From Methanobrevibacter thaueri (GTDB taxonomy: Archaea; Methanobacteriota; Methanobacteria; Methanobacteriales; Methanobacteriaceae): 64,000 nucleotides of DNA. Under the pieces are notes generated by a model. That model searched no databases and was not told the DNA's origin. It saw only the letters and a list, made by a program, of their open reading frames with translations. A program made the position numbers and the translations under genes. Position 1 is the first letter of the stretch. The number at the start of each line of letters is the position of its first letter. Shown here one piece after another: positions 1 to 8,354 of the stretch. Where the stretch lies: the NCBI RefSeq assembly GCF_015062915.1, contig NZ_SUTJ01000005.1, positions 1-64,000 of the forward strand, read 5' to 3'.

Positions 1-49
1 CCAATTAAAACTCGATGTAACAATATTTTAAAAAAAATCAAACAAATCT

Positions 50-110
50 GCCAAAATTTAATTTTGGCGGACACCCTAAAAAAAAAGTTAGATGTATAAG
101 GATACATCTA
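50..110 (-). terminator. Tandem terminator hairpins after uppP
   Basis: Two perfect inverted repeats follow uppP on the minus strand. The first (TAGATGTAT / ATACATCTA, 89-97 with 102-110) overlaps the stop codon and is followed by nine T residues (78-86 read on the minus strand). The second (GCCAAAAT / ATTTTGGC, 50-57 with 61-68) is followed by another T-rich stretch (about 23-37). Hairpin plus T-tract fits a transcription end; in archaea the T-tract is the main signal. Positions 1-49 show nothing else I can name. Confidence 0.7.
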
Positions 111-941
111 GAATATGTGAGCGATTGAGCCCATGAATACTATTAAACCCATCAGCCAACAATAGTAGGCAAATATATCAAGGTTCTTATTCTGTATTAA
201 ATCAAGCATCCATTTAATAGCCATGTAACCTGCAATAATGGCCGCTACGAATCCCAGGAATACCGGTAGGAAGTTTGCATCCATTGCAGATCCAATGTCC
301 TTAACTTGCAATATAAATGCTCCAAAAATTGCTGGAATGGATAATATGAAACTGAATTTAGCGGCAAATTCCTTGTCAAGTCCGATTGTTAAACCTGCAG
401 CGATTGTTGTACCGGAACGTGAAAGACCCGGCAGAATCGCACATGCCTGACCCAATCCCATGAACAATGCTTCCTTTTTAGTGATTGTATCATAATTGAT
501 TTCACCGCTTGTCATTCTTTGGGACAGGTAAAGGATTGTTCCTGTTACAAATAGGAAAAATGCCGGAACGTACAGTGCACCTGAAAACAATGCATCCACA
601 GAGTCCTCAAACAATACTCCAACAATTCCAACAGGGATTGTGGCGAGAATCACATACCATGCAAGCCTCTTGTATGGATCTGAGTAGAACCCTTCCTTGA
701 ATCTTCCCTGAAGGATGTCGCCTATGCTTAGCCACCAGGACTTGAGCATCTTGTAGATGTCATACCTGAAATACCACAGGACTGCTATCAATGTTCCTAA
801 ATGCAGGAATGTGTCGAAAGCGAGTGAGCTTTCAACACCTAAAAGATTTTGAATAAATACCAAATGGGCGGAACTGCTAACCGGCAGGAATTCAGTTAAT
901 CCCTGAACTATACCGATTATAATTCCCTGAAGTATATCCAT
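108..941 (-). CDS. uppP: Undecaprenyl-diphosphatase family (UppP/BacA) lipid-carrier phosphatase
   Basis: Integral membrane phosphatase that recycles polyprenyl diphosphate to the monophosphate carrier used for building pseudomurein, glycans or glycoproteins. The 277-residue length is normal for the family. The first signature, GLTEFLPVSSSAH (residues 14-26, with Glu17 and His26), and the second, PGLSRSGTT (171-179, with Arg175), are both intact, and about eight hydrophobic segments are visible. In archaea the lipid is probably a C55-like polyprenol. The gene lies 12 bp after ilvE on the same strand, so the two are probably co-transcribed. The start is preceded by GGTG at a 7-nt spacing. A double hairpin with a T-run closes the unit. 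Confidence 0.93.
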   Translation of the reverse strand: MDILQGIIIGIVQGLTEFLPVSSSAHLVFIQNLLGVESSLAFDTFLHLGTLIAVLWYFRYDIYKMLKSWWLSIGDILQGRFKEGFYSDPYKRLAWYVILATIPVGIVGVLFEDSVDALFSGALYVPAFFLFVTGTILYLSQRMTSGEINYDTITKKEALFMGLGQACAILPGLSRSGTTIAAGLTIGLDKEFAAKFSFILSIPAIFGAFILQVKDIGSAMDANFLPVFLGFVAAIIAGYMAIKWMLDLIQNKNLDIFAYYCWLMGLIVFMGSIAHIF

Positions 942-953
942 TGTCTACACCGC

Positions 954-1877
954 TTAAATATAACTTAACCAACCGTATTTGTCTTCTGCTTTTGCTTCAA
1001 CAATGTCAAAGAATGTTTTTTGTATTTTTTCTGCTACTGGTCCTCTTTTACCGATTCCAATTGTTCTGTGGTCGATTGAACGGATTGGTGTTACTTCTGC
1101 AGCGGTTCCTGTGAAGAATACTTCGTCAGCTATGTATAATCTTTCTCTTGAAATTGTTTCCTCAATAACTTCATAACCAAGGTCACGTGCAATTGTCATT
1201 ACGGAATCCCTTGTGATTCCCTTGAGGTTGGAAGATGACATTGCTGGAGTGTATAGCTTGTCCCCTTCAACTAAAAAGATGTTTTCTCCGCTTCCTTCTG
1301 AAACGTGTCCTTCATAGTCAAGCATGATTGCTTCGTCAAATCCGTTGTCGAGTGCCTCGAGTTTTGCAAGCTGTGAGTTCATGTAGTTTGCACCACATTT
1401 TGCAAGTGTCGGGAAGGTGTCAGGTGCTGGCTTTCTCCAGGAGGACACTCCAATGTCCACACCGTTTGCCATTCCTTCCTCTCCGAGGTATGATCCCCAT
1501 TCCCATGCAGCAATTGCAACATTGACCGGACATCCTAAAGGATTTACTCCAAGTTCTCCATATCCTCTGAATACGATTGGGCGTATGTAACATCCGCCTA
1601 GGTCGTTGACGCGAAGAGTCTCAAGGATTGCTTCTGCGATTTCCTCTTGGGTGAAAGGAATGTCCATCTTGTAAATTTTTGCTGAATCGAATAATCTTTG
1701 CACATGCTCTTCCAGTCTGTACACTGCAACCCCGTTTTCATTGGAGTATGCACGAATACCTTCAAATACGCTAGTTCCATAATGAACCACATGTGAAAGT
1801 ACTGATATGTTTGCATCTTTCCAATCTACGAATTCTCCGTCTATCCAAACTTTTGTTTCTTTGTCATCCCACGCCAT
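954..1877 (-). CDS. ilvE: Branched-chain amino acid aminotransferase
   Basis: PLP-dependent class IV aminotransferase that makes valine, leucine and isoleucine from their 2-oxoacids with glutamate as donor. The PLP lysine is Lys160 in the [10 protein letters not shown] motif, followed by the SEGSGENIF signature near residues 194-202. Early motifs [11 protein letters not shown] (32-42) and YIRPIVFRG (97-105) match the family. Length (307 aa) is normal. GTGAT three bases before the ATG supports the start. It is the first gene of a probable ilvE-uppP unit. The other branched-chain genes in the window are elsewhere on the same strand (ilvC 33 kb, ilvBN 40 kb, ilvD 58 kb). Confidence 0.95.
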   Translation of the reverse strand: MAWDDKETKVWIDGEFVDWKDANISVLSHVVHYGTSVFEGIRAYSNENGVAVYRLEEHVQRLFDSAKIYKMDIPFTQEEIAEAILETLRVNDLGGCYIRPIVFRGYGELGVNPLGCPVNVAIAAWEWGSYLGEEGMANGVDIGVSSWRKPAPDTFPTLAKCGANYMNSQLAKLEALDNGFDEAIMLDYEGHVSEGSGENIFLVEGDKLYTPAMSSSNLKGITRDSVMTIARDLGYEVIEETISRERLYIADEVFFTGTAAEVTPIRSIDHRTIGIGKRGPVAEKIQKTFFDIVEAKAEDKYGWLSYI

Positions 1878-1960
1878 TTTATCACGTCATTTTTTTATAT
1901 GTTATTATATATTGTTATTATTTTATAAAATTTTTTAGTTGAATTTTCAAAAATAGAAAG

Positions 1961-1970
1961 GTTTATATAA
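1961..1970 (+). promoter_or_regulatory. TATA box of tRNA-Val
   Basis: GTTTATATAA is centred about 30 bp before the tRNA 5' end, the usual place for an archaeal TATA box. It sits inside a strongly AT-rich stretch, with purine-rich AAAATAGAAAG just upstream as a possible BRE. Confidence 0.7.
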
Positions 1971-1995
1971 TAGTAAATTCATAATATTGTTTGTT

Positions 1996-2068
1996 GGTTC
2001 CGTGGTCTAGTTGGTATGATACCTCCCTTACAAGGAGGGGATCACGAGTTCGAGTCTCGTCGGAACCA
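1996..2068 (+). tRNA. tRNA-Val (anticodon TAC)
   Basis: A full cloverleaf can be drawn: acceptor GGTTCCG / CGGAACC, anticodon stem CCTCC / GGAGG around loop CTTACAA (anticodon TAC, preceded by T33), and T-arm ACGAG-TTCGAGT-CTCGT. The discriminator is A and the CCA tail is not encoded. There is no intron. A one-base register shift would read ACA, but the standard loop geometry with T33 favours valine. The 271 bp between this gene and mtd hold no ORF that I can support. Confidence 0.94.
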
Positions 2069-2339
2069 CTCACATTCTATTTTTACTAAAATTTTAACTA
2101 CTTTCATGATAATTTTATAGCTGTTTTACATTAATTTAATAGTGAAATTACTGCCTTTAAATTAATTTTTATGACAAGAAATTTAGCTAAAATTATGTCA
2201 ACATTCAATAATCCAATAGTTATTTTATTTCACTGAACAATATTTAGAAAAAAAATTAATTATTGATTAAAATTTTTAAATAATAAAATTTAAATAGTTT
2301 TCTAATTAAAGTTTAATATATCAAATAAGGAGATTAATT

Positions 2340-3167
2340 ATGGTAGTTAAAATTGCTATTATTAAAAGTGGTAATATTGGTACTTCACCAGTAATTGACC
2401 TATTGTTAGACGAAAGAGCAGACAGACCAAACATCGATGTTAGAACCTTTGGATCTGGAGCAAAAATGAACCCAGAACAAGTAGAAGACGTTGTACCTAA
2501 AATAGACGCTTTCGAACCTGACTTCGCAATCTTCATTAGCCCAAACCCAGGAGCACCTGGTCCAGCTAAAGCAAGAGAATTATTATCTGAAAAAGACATC
2601 CCTGCTATTATCGTTGGTGACGCACCTGGTAAAGGTAAAAAAGATGAAATGGACGAACAAGGTCTCGGTTACATCATCGTTATGTCCGACCCAATGATCG
2701 GTGCAAAAAGAGAATGGTTAGACCCAACTGAAATGGCTATTTTCAACTCCGACATCTTAAAAGTACTCGCAGAAACCGGTGCATTAAGATTAGTCCAAAA
2801 AACCATTGACGACGTAATCGCACAAGCAGAAGCAGGTGAAATCGAATTACCTAAACTCATTATTACTGCTGAAAAAGCTGCAGAAGCTGGCGGATTCGCA
2901 AACCCATACGCAAAAGCAAAAGCTATTGCTGCATACGAAATGGCTGGATCTGTTGCTAACTTAGACATGAAAGGATGTTTCATGACCAAAGGTTACGAAA
3001 ACTTCATTCCTTTAGTAGCTGCTGCTCACGAAATTGCTGCATGCGCTGCTAAATTAGCTCAAGAAGCTAGAGACATTGAAAAAGCAAATGATACTGTTTT
3101 AAGAACCCCTCACATGAAAGAAGGAAACCCAGGTTGTAAAACAGACTTAATCTCAAAACCAGAATAA
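2340..3167 (+). CDS. mtd: F420-dependent methylenetetrahydromethanopterin dehydrogenase
   Basis: Catalyses reversible reduction of methenyl-H4MPT to methylene-H4MPT with reduced F420, a cytoplasmic step of CO2-reducing methanogenesis. The 275 residues match the family along their length: N-terminal KIAIIKSGNIGTSP, the DVRTFGSGAKM and SPNPGAPGP motifs, and C-terminal RTPHMKEGNPG. The gene is monocistronic, with AAGGAG six bases before the ATG and an AT-rich promoter region (AAATTTAAATAG near 2287). Codons are strongly biased to ATC, AAC and TTC, as expected for a highly expressed methanogenesis enzyme and unlike the AT-richer neighbours. It ends in a hairpin with T-runs. Confidence 0.97.
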   Translation: MVVKIAIIKSGNIGTSPVIDLLLDERADRPNIDVRTFGSGAKMNPEQVEDVVPKIDAFEPDFAIFISPNPGAPGPAKARELLSEKDIPAIIVGDAPGKGKKDEMDEQGLGYIIVMSDPMIGAKREWLDPTEMAIFNSDILKVLAETGALRLVQKTIDDVIAQAEAGEIELPKLIITAEKAAEAGGFANPYAKAKAIAAYEMAGSVANLDMKGCFMTKGYENFIPLVAAAHEIAACAAKLAQEARDIEKANDTVLRTPHMKEGNPGCKTDLISKPE

Positions 3168-3201
3168 GTAGCAAACCGCTACTTTTTCATTTTTTCTTTT
3201 T
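3167..3201 (+). terminator. mtd terminator
   Basis: AGTAGC / GCTACT (3167-3172 with 3178-3183) forms a short stem immediately after the mtd stop. It runs into T-rich sequence with three T-runs up to about 3201. Confidence 0.65.
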
Positions 3202-3291
3202 TTTACAAAACTTAACGCCACAAAAAAACAGACTATTTCTTAAAAAAATAATTTAATTAAAAATAATAAAAAAAGATAACTAATTGGTTAG

Positions 3292-3870
3292 CTATAATAC
3301 TCCTTTTGTAGAAGGAATCTGATCATGTTCTATTTTGATTGCTTCCTTTAAAGCCTTTGCGAAAGCCTTGAAAACGGCCTCTGCCTTATGGTGGTCATTT
3401 GCACCCTCAACTGTTCCGTAGATGTTGAGCTTTGCTGAAGCGGCAAATGACTCGAAAAAGTGAATGACTATATCAGCGGTCATGTCACCAATCTTCTCGT
3501 TTTTAAAGTCCAGTGTCATGTTGCAGTAGCTTCTTCCGCTAATGTCGATTGCCACTGTTGAGACTGACTCGTCCATAGGCACTATCGCATGTGCCATCCT
3601 TTTAATTCCCTTCTTGTCGCCGATTGCTTCAAGGAAAGCTTCACCAAGAAGGATTCCAACATCCTCTATTGTATGGTGGTCATCAATTTCAATGTCCCCG
3701 GTTGCCTTGATGTCCAAATCTATCATGGAATGCTTTGAAAATGATTCAAGCATGTGATTGAAGAAGTTGACTCCAGTGTCAATGCTGTACTTACCTTCCC
3801 CATCAAGATTCATTTTTATTGTTATATCTGTCTCTGATGTCTTTCTTGAAACATTTGAAATTCTAGTCAT
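3292..3870 (-). CDS. hisB: Imidazoleglycerol-phosphate dehydratase
   Basis: Dehydrates imidazole glycerol phosphate to imidazole acetol phosphate in histidine biosynthesis. At 192 residues it is the stand-alone form, without the phosphatase domain found in enterobacterial HisB. Both metal-binding motifs are present: DHHTIE (His65, His66, Glu69) and DHHKAE (His160, His161, Glu164). It lies 39 bp downstream of a ferredoxin and a ModE-like regulator on the same strand, a pairing with no obvious pathway link. AGGT precedes the ATG. hisD is 53 kb away at 56.7-58.0 kb. Confidence 0.95.
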   Translation of the reverse strand: MTRISNVSRKTSETDITIKMNLDGEGKYSIDTGVNFFNHMLESFSKHSMIDLDIKATGDIEIDDHHTIEDVGILLGEAFLEAIGDKKGIKRMAHAIVPMDESVSTVAIDISGRSYCNMTLDFKNEKIGDMTADIVIHFFESFAASAKLNIYGTVEGANDHHKAEAVFKAFAKALKEAIKIEHDQIPSTKGVL

Positions 3871-3909
3871 AGTTTAACCTATCGAATAATTGATTTTACA
3901 TTAAAGGAT

Positions 3910-4113
3910 TTAAGGTTCTTCACCCGGACGTATGATTGTAATACAGTCTGTAGGGCATTTCATTGCACATATTGTACAAACATGACAATATCTTAAATCC
4001 AATATACGTGCAACGCGACCAACCTTCCAAATTTTAGCGGATTTGGGGCAAATCTCGGCACATTCTCCGCAACCTATGCATTTCTCCTCATCAACTAAAA
4101 TCTGTAACGGCAT
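3910..4113 (-). CDS. 2[4Fe-4S] ferredoxin
   Basis: Small 67-residue ferredoxin with two complete CxxCxxCxxxC clusters, Cys12/15/18/22 and Cys43/46/49/53. A tryptophan and basic residues lie between the clusters. The reading frame is open back to a GTG at 4122, but the ATG at 4113 has GTGAT four bases upstream, matching the ribosome binding sites used across this window, so I start there. It follows the ModE-like gene with only about 10 bp between. It may serve an oxidoreductase or a formylmethanofuran dehydrogenase-like enzyme; the partner is not encoded here. Confidence 0.85.
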   Translation of the reverse strand: MPLQILVDEEKCIGCGECAEICPKSAKIWKVGRVARILDLRYCHVCTICAMKCPTDCITIIRPGEEP

Positions 4114-4122
4114 AATTATCAC

Positions 4123-4815
4123 TTATAACTTTAAAGTTGCAACGGACATTGCTTTAAATCCAACATAGATGTCTTTTCCAATGCTGAGATTCAATTCCTT
4201 TTCAGCGGAAACTGTAATGTCAGAACATAAGACAACTCCGCCAACATCCACCTTTACACGGATGATTTCGCCTTCAAGCCTCATCTCAATGATTTGGCCC
4301 TTAAGGATGTTACGGATACTTGAAGCCTGCGGCTCAAGCATAAGGAAGATGTTGTCATAACTAATCAAGGCCAGGATATGGTCTCCAATCTCATAATTCC
4401 TGTTCAATGGAGCATTGACCTGGAAGCTTTCCATCTTAATGGTCATTACACCCTTAACGTCGTTGATGTCAACTATTTCAGCTTCAATCTCGTTGACATC
4501 CTTGTGAAGCTCCATGATGGCGTTGATCTTTTTACATTCCTTAAGGATAGAGTAACCTTCCTCGGTTAGGGCGGTTCCTCCACCTCCACCTTTTCCACCT
4601 TTTGTTGTATTTACAATTTTAACATCAAGTGTCCCTTCAATCTTTTCAATGTAGTTTAGAGCTGTCCTGTATGAAACCTTTATTTCCTTAGCAGCGCTTG
4701 TTAAGGAACCTGTTTCCAAAATGGACTCGAGCAGCTGGTATTTTTTACTGTCAAGTAAAAAAGAGTTTCCATCCACATTGATTTTATATTCGACACCTGC
4801 ACTTACATCAGCCAT
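4123..4815 (-). CDS. ModE-like molybdate/tungstate-responsive regulator
   Basis: DNA-binding regulator with a ModE-type layout. An N-terminal LysR-like winged helix (about residues 12-90) carries GSLTSAAKEIKVSYRTAL and the glycine-rich TTKGGKGGGGGTALTEEG. The C-terminal half contains one clear TOBE/Mop fold (about 168-228, starting SIRNILKGQI) and a more divergent hydrophobic domain before it. ModE proteins sense molybdate or tungstate and repress uptake or cofactor genes. No modABC-like transporter is nearby; the only downstream partners are the ferredoxin and hisB. GGGGG lies 10 bp before the ATG. Confidence 0.82.
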   Translation of the reverse strand: MADVSAGVEYKINVDGNSFLLDSKKYQLLESILETGSLTSAAKEIKVSYRTALNYIEKIEGTLDVKIVNTTKGGKGGGGGTALTEEGYSILKECKKINAIMELHKDVNEIEAEIVDINDVKGVMTIKMESFQVNAPLNRNYEIGDHILALISYDNIFLMLEPQASSIRNILKGQIIEMRLEGEIIRVKVDVGGVVLCSDITVSAEKELNLSIGKDIYVGFKAMSVATLKL

Positions 4816-4872
4816 ATTATAAGTCCCCCGAAATATAATGATATTATTTATCTATTTTATATTTTAAATAGT

Positions 4873-6435
4873 TTAGTCTCTGAATTCCAATCTCTCAATG
4901 AAACTTAAAACCTTATTGACTATTTTAGCCAACGGCCCTAATCTTGAAGAGAAGCGTCTTAAACTTTCAATTTCCTCTTTCTTGAAGAACTTGACCAATA
5001 TCAATGCAAAGAAATAAACGATTACGCAGGCGAAAATTCCAGGGAACAACCATAATGTGGTTTTTGGAATAACGAAAAATGCAAAAAGGCCCATTATCAA
5101 TGATGAAACTATAATTTTGACTATGGAAGCGGTAGGTGCCTTTGTCTTGGTTAGTCTGAATACGAAATAGACACACGGTACCATCATCAAAAGACATGCA
5201 ACGCTTGTAGCCAATGCCCCTCCTGCAATGCCCATGCTTGGAACCATGATCCAGTTCAGGATACCTGTGACGATAGCTCCGCCAACAAGAATGTACATTG
5301 GTATTCTAGGGTTTCCGATTCCCTGAATGATGCTTGTTGAGATTGCGAATATGGAATAGAATGTCATACCTATTGACAGTATTGCCAATGCGCTTGCACC
5401 TGCAACATAGGCAGGGTTCTTAAAGTACAGGATCCTCAATGTAGGGGACGCGAACATTGCAAGTCCAACACACATAGGAACAACAAACAGCAGGGAAAGC
5501 TTGTATGCTTCTGAAACATATTTCTGCAGGGTTTTAGTGTCTTTTAATTTAAACGCTTCAGATGATGCCGGCAGGATTGTGGTTGCAATGGATATGGAAA
5601 TGATTAAAGGCAGGCGTGCAATAGGATCAGCTGCTGCGAAAAATCCGATATCGTCAAATGTCAAGAACCTTCCCATGACTATTGTGCAGATGTTATAGAT
5701 GAGCATCTCTGCAATGGCTGTAATGATAACAGGGATTGAGAACTTGACAAGTGTTCCGGCAAGCTTCATCTCGTCCTTGCGGGTGAATACAAAGTCCTCG
5801 CTTGCAGGAGGTATCAATTTGCCCATGTGGAACTTGAAGATGTAAACTGCAGCAACAACAGAGAGGGAATAGCCTAGAACTGTACCCCATAATGCCCCGA
5901 CAGTGGATAATCCTATGAGAACGAATGCTGTTGCAAAGAGAATCATTCCCAACTGTTCAACGGCACGGGTGTATACGATATACTCCATCTTGTAGACGCC
6001 CTGAAATGCGCCTCTGAATGCGCCGACAATTACGCTGAATGGTGTGATTAGACCAACAATCTGCAAGGGAATCAATGCTGCAGGCTTGCCAAGGTAGTTA
6101 TAGGCGAGCCATGGGGCAACGACAAAAATCATGAGTACCCCAAAGAAGAATCCCAAAAAGACCATTATCTTCAAGGCTGTGTAAATCGTTTGCCTTGCCA
6201 TATCCTTCTCGTCAACGGCCTCATACTCTGCAACGTACTTTGCTATTGCAGGAGGAAGGCCTCCAGCGGACAAGGTCTGGAATATTCCCTGAAACGGCAG
6301 TGTGATTCCCAATATACCATAAGCAGTAGGTCCTAAGAGTATAGCCATAAGAAAACGGTATACGTAACCTCCAATACGGAAAATTATGTTACCTATGAGA
6401 ATTATCAAACTGCCCCTTACCAATTTGTTAGCCAT
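4873..6435 (-). CDS. MOP-superfamily polysaccharide flippase (Wzx/MurJ-like)
   Basis: Polytopic membrane protein of 520 residues with about 14 hydrophobic segments. N-terminal LVRGSLIILIGNIIFRIGGYVYR is followed by GPTAYGILGI, a pattern typical of oligosaccharide flippases. The role inferred is moving lipid-linked glycan or pseudomurein precursors across the membrane. The C terminus (from about residue 480) is basic and cytosolic. It stands alone between two unrelated genes; uppP and the polymerase at 28.5 kb are other envelope genes in the window. The exact substrate cannot be read from sequence. Confidence 0.85.
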   Translation of the reverse strand: MANKLVRGSLIILIGNIIFRIGGYVYRFLMAILLGPTAYGILGITLPFQGIFQTLSAGGLPPAIAKYVAEYEAVDEKDMARQTIYTALKIMVFLGFFFGVLMIFVVAPWLAYNYLGKPAALIPLQIVGLITPFSVIVGAFRGAFQGVYKMEYIVYTRAVEQLGMILFATAFVLIGLSTVGALWGTVLGYSLSVVAAVYIFKFHMGKLIPPASEDFVFTRKDEMKLAGTLVKFSIPVIITAIAEMLIYNICTIVMGRFLTFDDIGFFAAADPIARLPLIISISIATTILPASSEAFKLKDTKTLQKYVSEAYKLSLLFVVPMCVGLAMFASPTLRILYFKNPAYVAGASALAILSIGMTFYSIFAISTSIIQGIGNPRIPMYILVGGAIVTGILNWIMVPSMGIAGGALATSVACLLMMVPCVYFVFRLTKTKAPTASIVKIIVSSLIMGLFAFFVIPKTTLWLFPGIFACVIVYFFALILVKFFKKEEIESLRRFSSRLGPLAKIVNKVLSFIERLEFRD

Positions 6436-6486
6436 AATATAACCTTAAAAAAAGTTTTTTAATCTATTTTAACTTGATTATAATAT

Positions 6487-7071
6487 TTAAATATATTTAT
6501 TTAAGAAATTTTCAAATTCCCTTACAGTCCTCTCCAATGACTCCATGCCGTAAGTGTCTTGCCTTATTTCATCAATTGAGTCCTGTGACCAGAAGGATGC
6601 TCCCAAATTAGATCCGAAAGGCCCTCCGCTGACAGGGATTATTCCATGTATCATGAAGTACGTTATATTTGACAGATGGGCGAAATCCTGCCCTCCTGTG
6701 CGGTCGCCTCCAACGGCAATGCTCATGCCTATCTTTCCCCTGAGGAGATTGTAGTCAACGGCCTCAAGTGCACGGGTCCTGTCCGTGATGATTGACATGT
6801 TTGATGAAACCGAACCTGACTGGACAGGTGTTGCAAGGATTATGCCGTCTGCATCCTGAAGGTTATCATAAACCTCACCCATGTCATCCTGAATCACACA
6901 TTTCTTATGCTCCAGACAGTAATCGCAATGCATGCAGGGCTTTAAATCCTTTCCATGGCAATTGAAAGAAACTGTTTCAAATCCATGGCTTTCAAGTTTG
7001 GCCAATGCCTCAGATAAAACATAGTCTGTGGTGCCGTTTCTCGGACTTGCACAAATTCCAAAAACTTTCAT
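6487..7071 (-). CDS. Iron-sulfur flavoprotein (Isf-like, NADPH-dependent FMN reductase fold)
   Basis: Flavodoxin-fold protein of 194 residues. The FMN phosphate loop is ASPRNGTTDYV (residues 8-18) and the second FMN loop is ATPVQSGSVSS. A compact cysteine cluster, Cys46-x2-Cys49-x2-Cys52-x5-Cys58, matches the methanogen Isf signature for a [4Fe-4S] cluster. Isf proteins transfer electrons from ferredoxin and are linked to oxidative stress handling. No ribosome binding site is obvious and the leader may be short. It is monocistronic. Confidence 0.87.
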   Translation of the reverse strand: MKVFGICASPRNGTTDYVLSEALAKLESHGFETVSFNCHGKDLKPCMHCDYCLEHKKCVIQDDMGEVYDNLQDADGIILATPVQSGSVSSNMSIITDRTRALEAVDYNLLRGKIGMSIAVGGDRTGGQDFAHLSNITYFMIHGIIPVSGGPFGSNLGASFWSQDSIDEIRQDTYGMESLERTVREFENFLNKYI

Positions 7072-7165
7072 GAAGATAATTTTAGAGAAAATAATTAAAA
7101 TACTTTGGCAAATATTTATTAGATTAAAGAAACAAAGTTATAATGTTAATAATTAGGGGAAAACT

Positions 7166-8017
7166 ATGAGATATGGGAACGGCATTGTGAAAAAGTATTC
7201 TAGGGAATACAATAGGACACTGAAAAGCGGTGAGAAAAAGAAATATACCACAGAACAAATCCAAATCACTGTGCCAAAAAATGAAGACATATATGAAAAT
7301 AAGGAACCAGTTCTCATAATCCCTAGTTCGGAAATCGAGGAATTCAAAAACAGAGAGGACGAAATCGGTGCTTTAAGAGTGGCTAACTATTTATATGTTG
7401 AGGAAGTGAAGGAATTGGAAAGGAAATTAAGTGAAAACAATAATTCATCTGCTTTGGAATATGAAAAGGAAATCGAAGATTTGAAAGCGGAACTAGCATC
7501 AAAAATTGAAGCTTTATCCGAAATGGAAAACAAGTATGAATCACTCCACCAAAACAACATAGACACTCTTAAAAAGGAAAACGAAACCATCAAGGATAAG
7601 CATTCCAAACTAATTATAGAAAACGAAAACCTCAAGACAAAATTCGTCAACATCAAAACCGAAAACGAGAACCTTAAAACCAAGTACTCAAGCATCAAGG
7701 AAGAAAACAAGAACCTTAAAACCAAATGGTCCAACCTTAAAGATGAGCATGCAAGCATCCGCGAAAGCTACCACAACGTTTCAGCAAAATACGATAACCT
7801 GAAACAGGAAAACCTCAACACCAAAACAAGCTATGCGGAAATCTTTGAAATGAATGAGGATTTGGAAAAAGATTATGAAAGCCTACGCTTGGAATACAAT
7901 GATCTTGTTGACAAATACAACGAGTTAAGCGATGAGCTATATAAAGTAAAAACAGAAAAAAGCCATGATGAATTCATAGCCAATAAGGTTAGAGAGTTTA
8001 TATTGAACAAAAGCTAG
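7166..8017 (+). CDS. Coiled-coil protein of unknown function
   Basis: I do not recognise a family. Residues 1-85 are a short globular part (basic start, then TEQIQITVPKNEDIYENK and VLIIPSSEIEEF). Residues about 85-265 form a long, highly charged coiled coil with degenerate 14-residue units (pattern ENLKTKxxxIKxEN, from about residue 150 to 205). No signal peptide or membrane segment is seen. GGGG lies 6 bp before the ATG. The stop overlaps the stop of the convergent zinc-ribbon gene in a shared CTAG. A structural or scaffolding role is possible but unsupported. Confidence 0.75.
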   Translation: MRYGNGIVKKYSREYNRTLKSGEKKKYTTEQIQITVPKNEDIYENKEPVLIIPSSEIEEFKNREDEIGALRVANYLYVEEVKELERKLSENNNSSALEYEKEIEDLKAELASKIEALSEMENKYESLHQNNIDTLKKENETIKDKHSKLIIENENLKTKFVNIKTENENLKTKYSSIKEENKNLKTKWSNLKDEHASIRESYHNVSAKYDNLKQENLNTKTSYAEIFEMNEDLEKDYESLRLEYNDLVDKYNELSDELYKVKTEKSHDEFIANKVREFILNKS

Positions 8018-8295
8018 AGAGTTTTATAATCGTCCTGAAATTCAGGATTCCACCTTTTCAAACCCGGAATGAACATGGCAGTGATTCCAGTAGCTTGAGT
8101 TTCAGCAAGGTCTGGGTTTTTCTCCATCATTTCTTTAGTTTTGCGGATAATCATCTCTTGAAGGGTTATGTCCGGTTCGGTGAACTCACCATTCTCAAAA
8201 CATTTTTTACAGTAATCAGGATTTAGACTTCCATCCCTGTTTGTACCGTAATCTTCTTTTACGATTGGCTGTCCGCATGAGTTACAAAATCCCAT
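8014..8295 (-). CDS. Small zinc-ribbon protein
   Basis: 93 residues. The N-terminal half matches the short 'putative zinc ribbon' family (FCNSCGQPI, then GTNRDGSLNPDYCKKCFENGEF). Two CxxC pairs (Cys4/Cys7 and Cys29/Cys32) would bind zinc. The second half is helical (EMIIRKTKEMMEKNPDLA) and ends in an aromatic-rich tail. Function unknown; such proteins may bind nucleic acid or other proteins. AGGTGT precedes the ATG. The last four bases overlap the convergent coiled-coil gene. Confidence 0.85.
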   Translation of the reverse strand: MGFCNSCGQPIVKEDYGTNRDGSLNPDYCKKCFENGEFTEPDITLQEMIIRKTKEMMEKNPDLAETQATGITAMFIPGLKRWNPEFQDDYKTL

Positions 8296-8312
8296 AATTT
8301 ACACCTTTTTTT

Positions 8313-8354
8313 AAAAAAAATAGTAAAGGTAAATTAGAAGTTAATCTAATTTAC
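8313..8354 (-). terminator. fae-hps terminator
   Basis: A perfect 10-bp stem, GTAAATTAGA / TCTAATTTAC (8329-8338 with 8345-8354), lies directly after the fae-hps stop on the minus strand. Eight T residues follow (8313-8320 read on the minus strand). Confidence 0.75.

Noticed and set aside
3910..4122. GTG start for the ferredoxin
   Set aside because: The ATG three codons later has a GTGAT ribosome binding site at the usual spacing.
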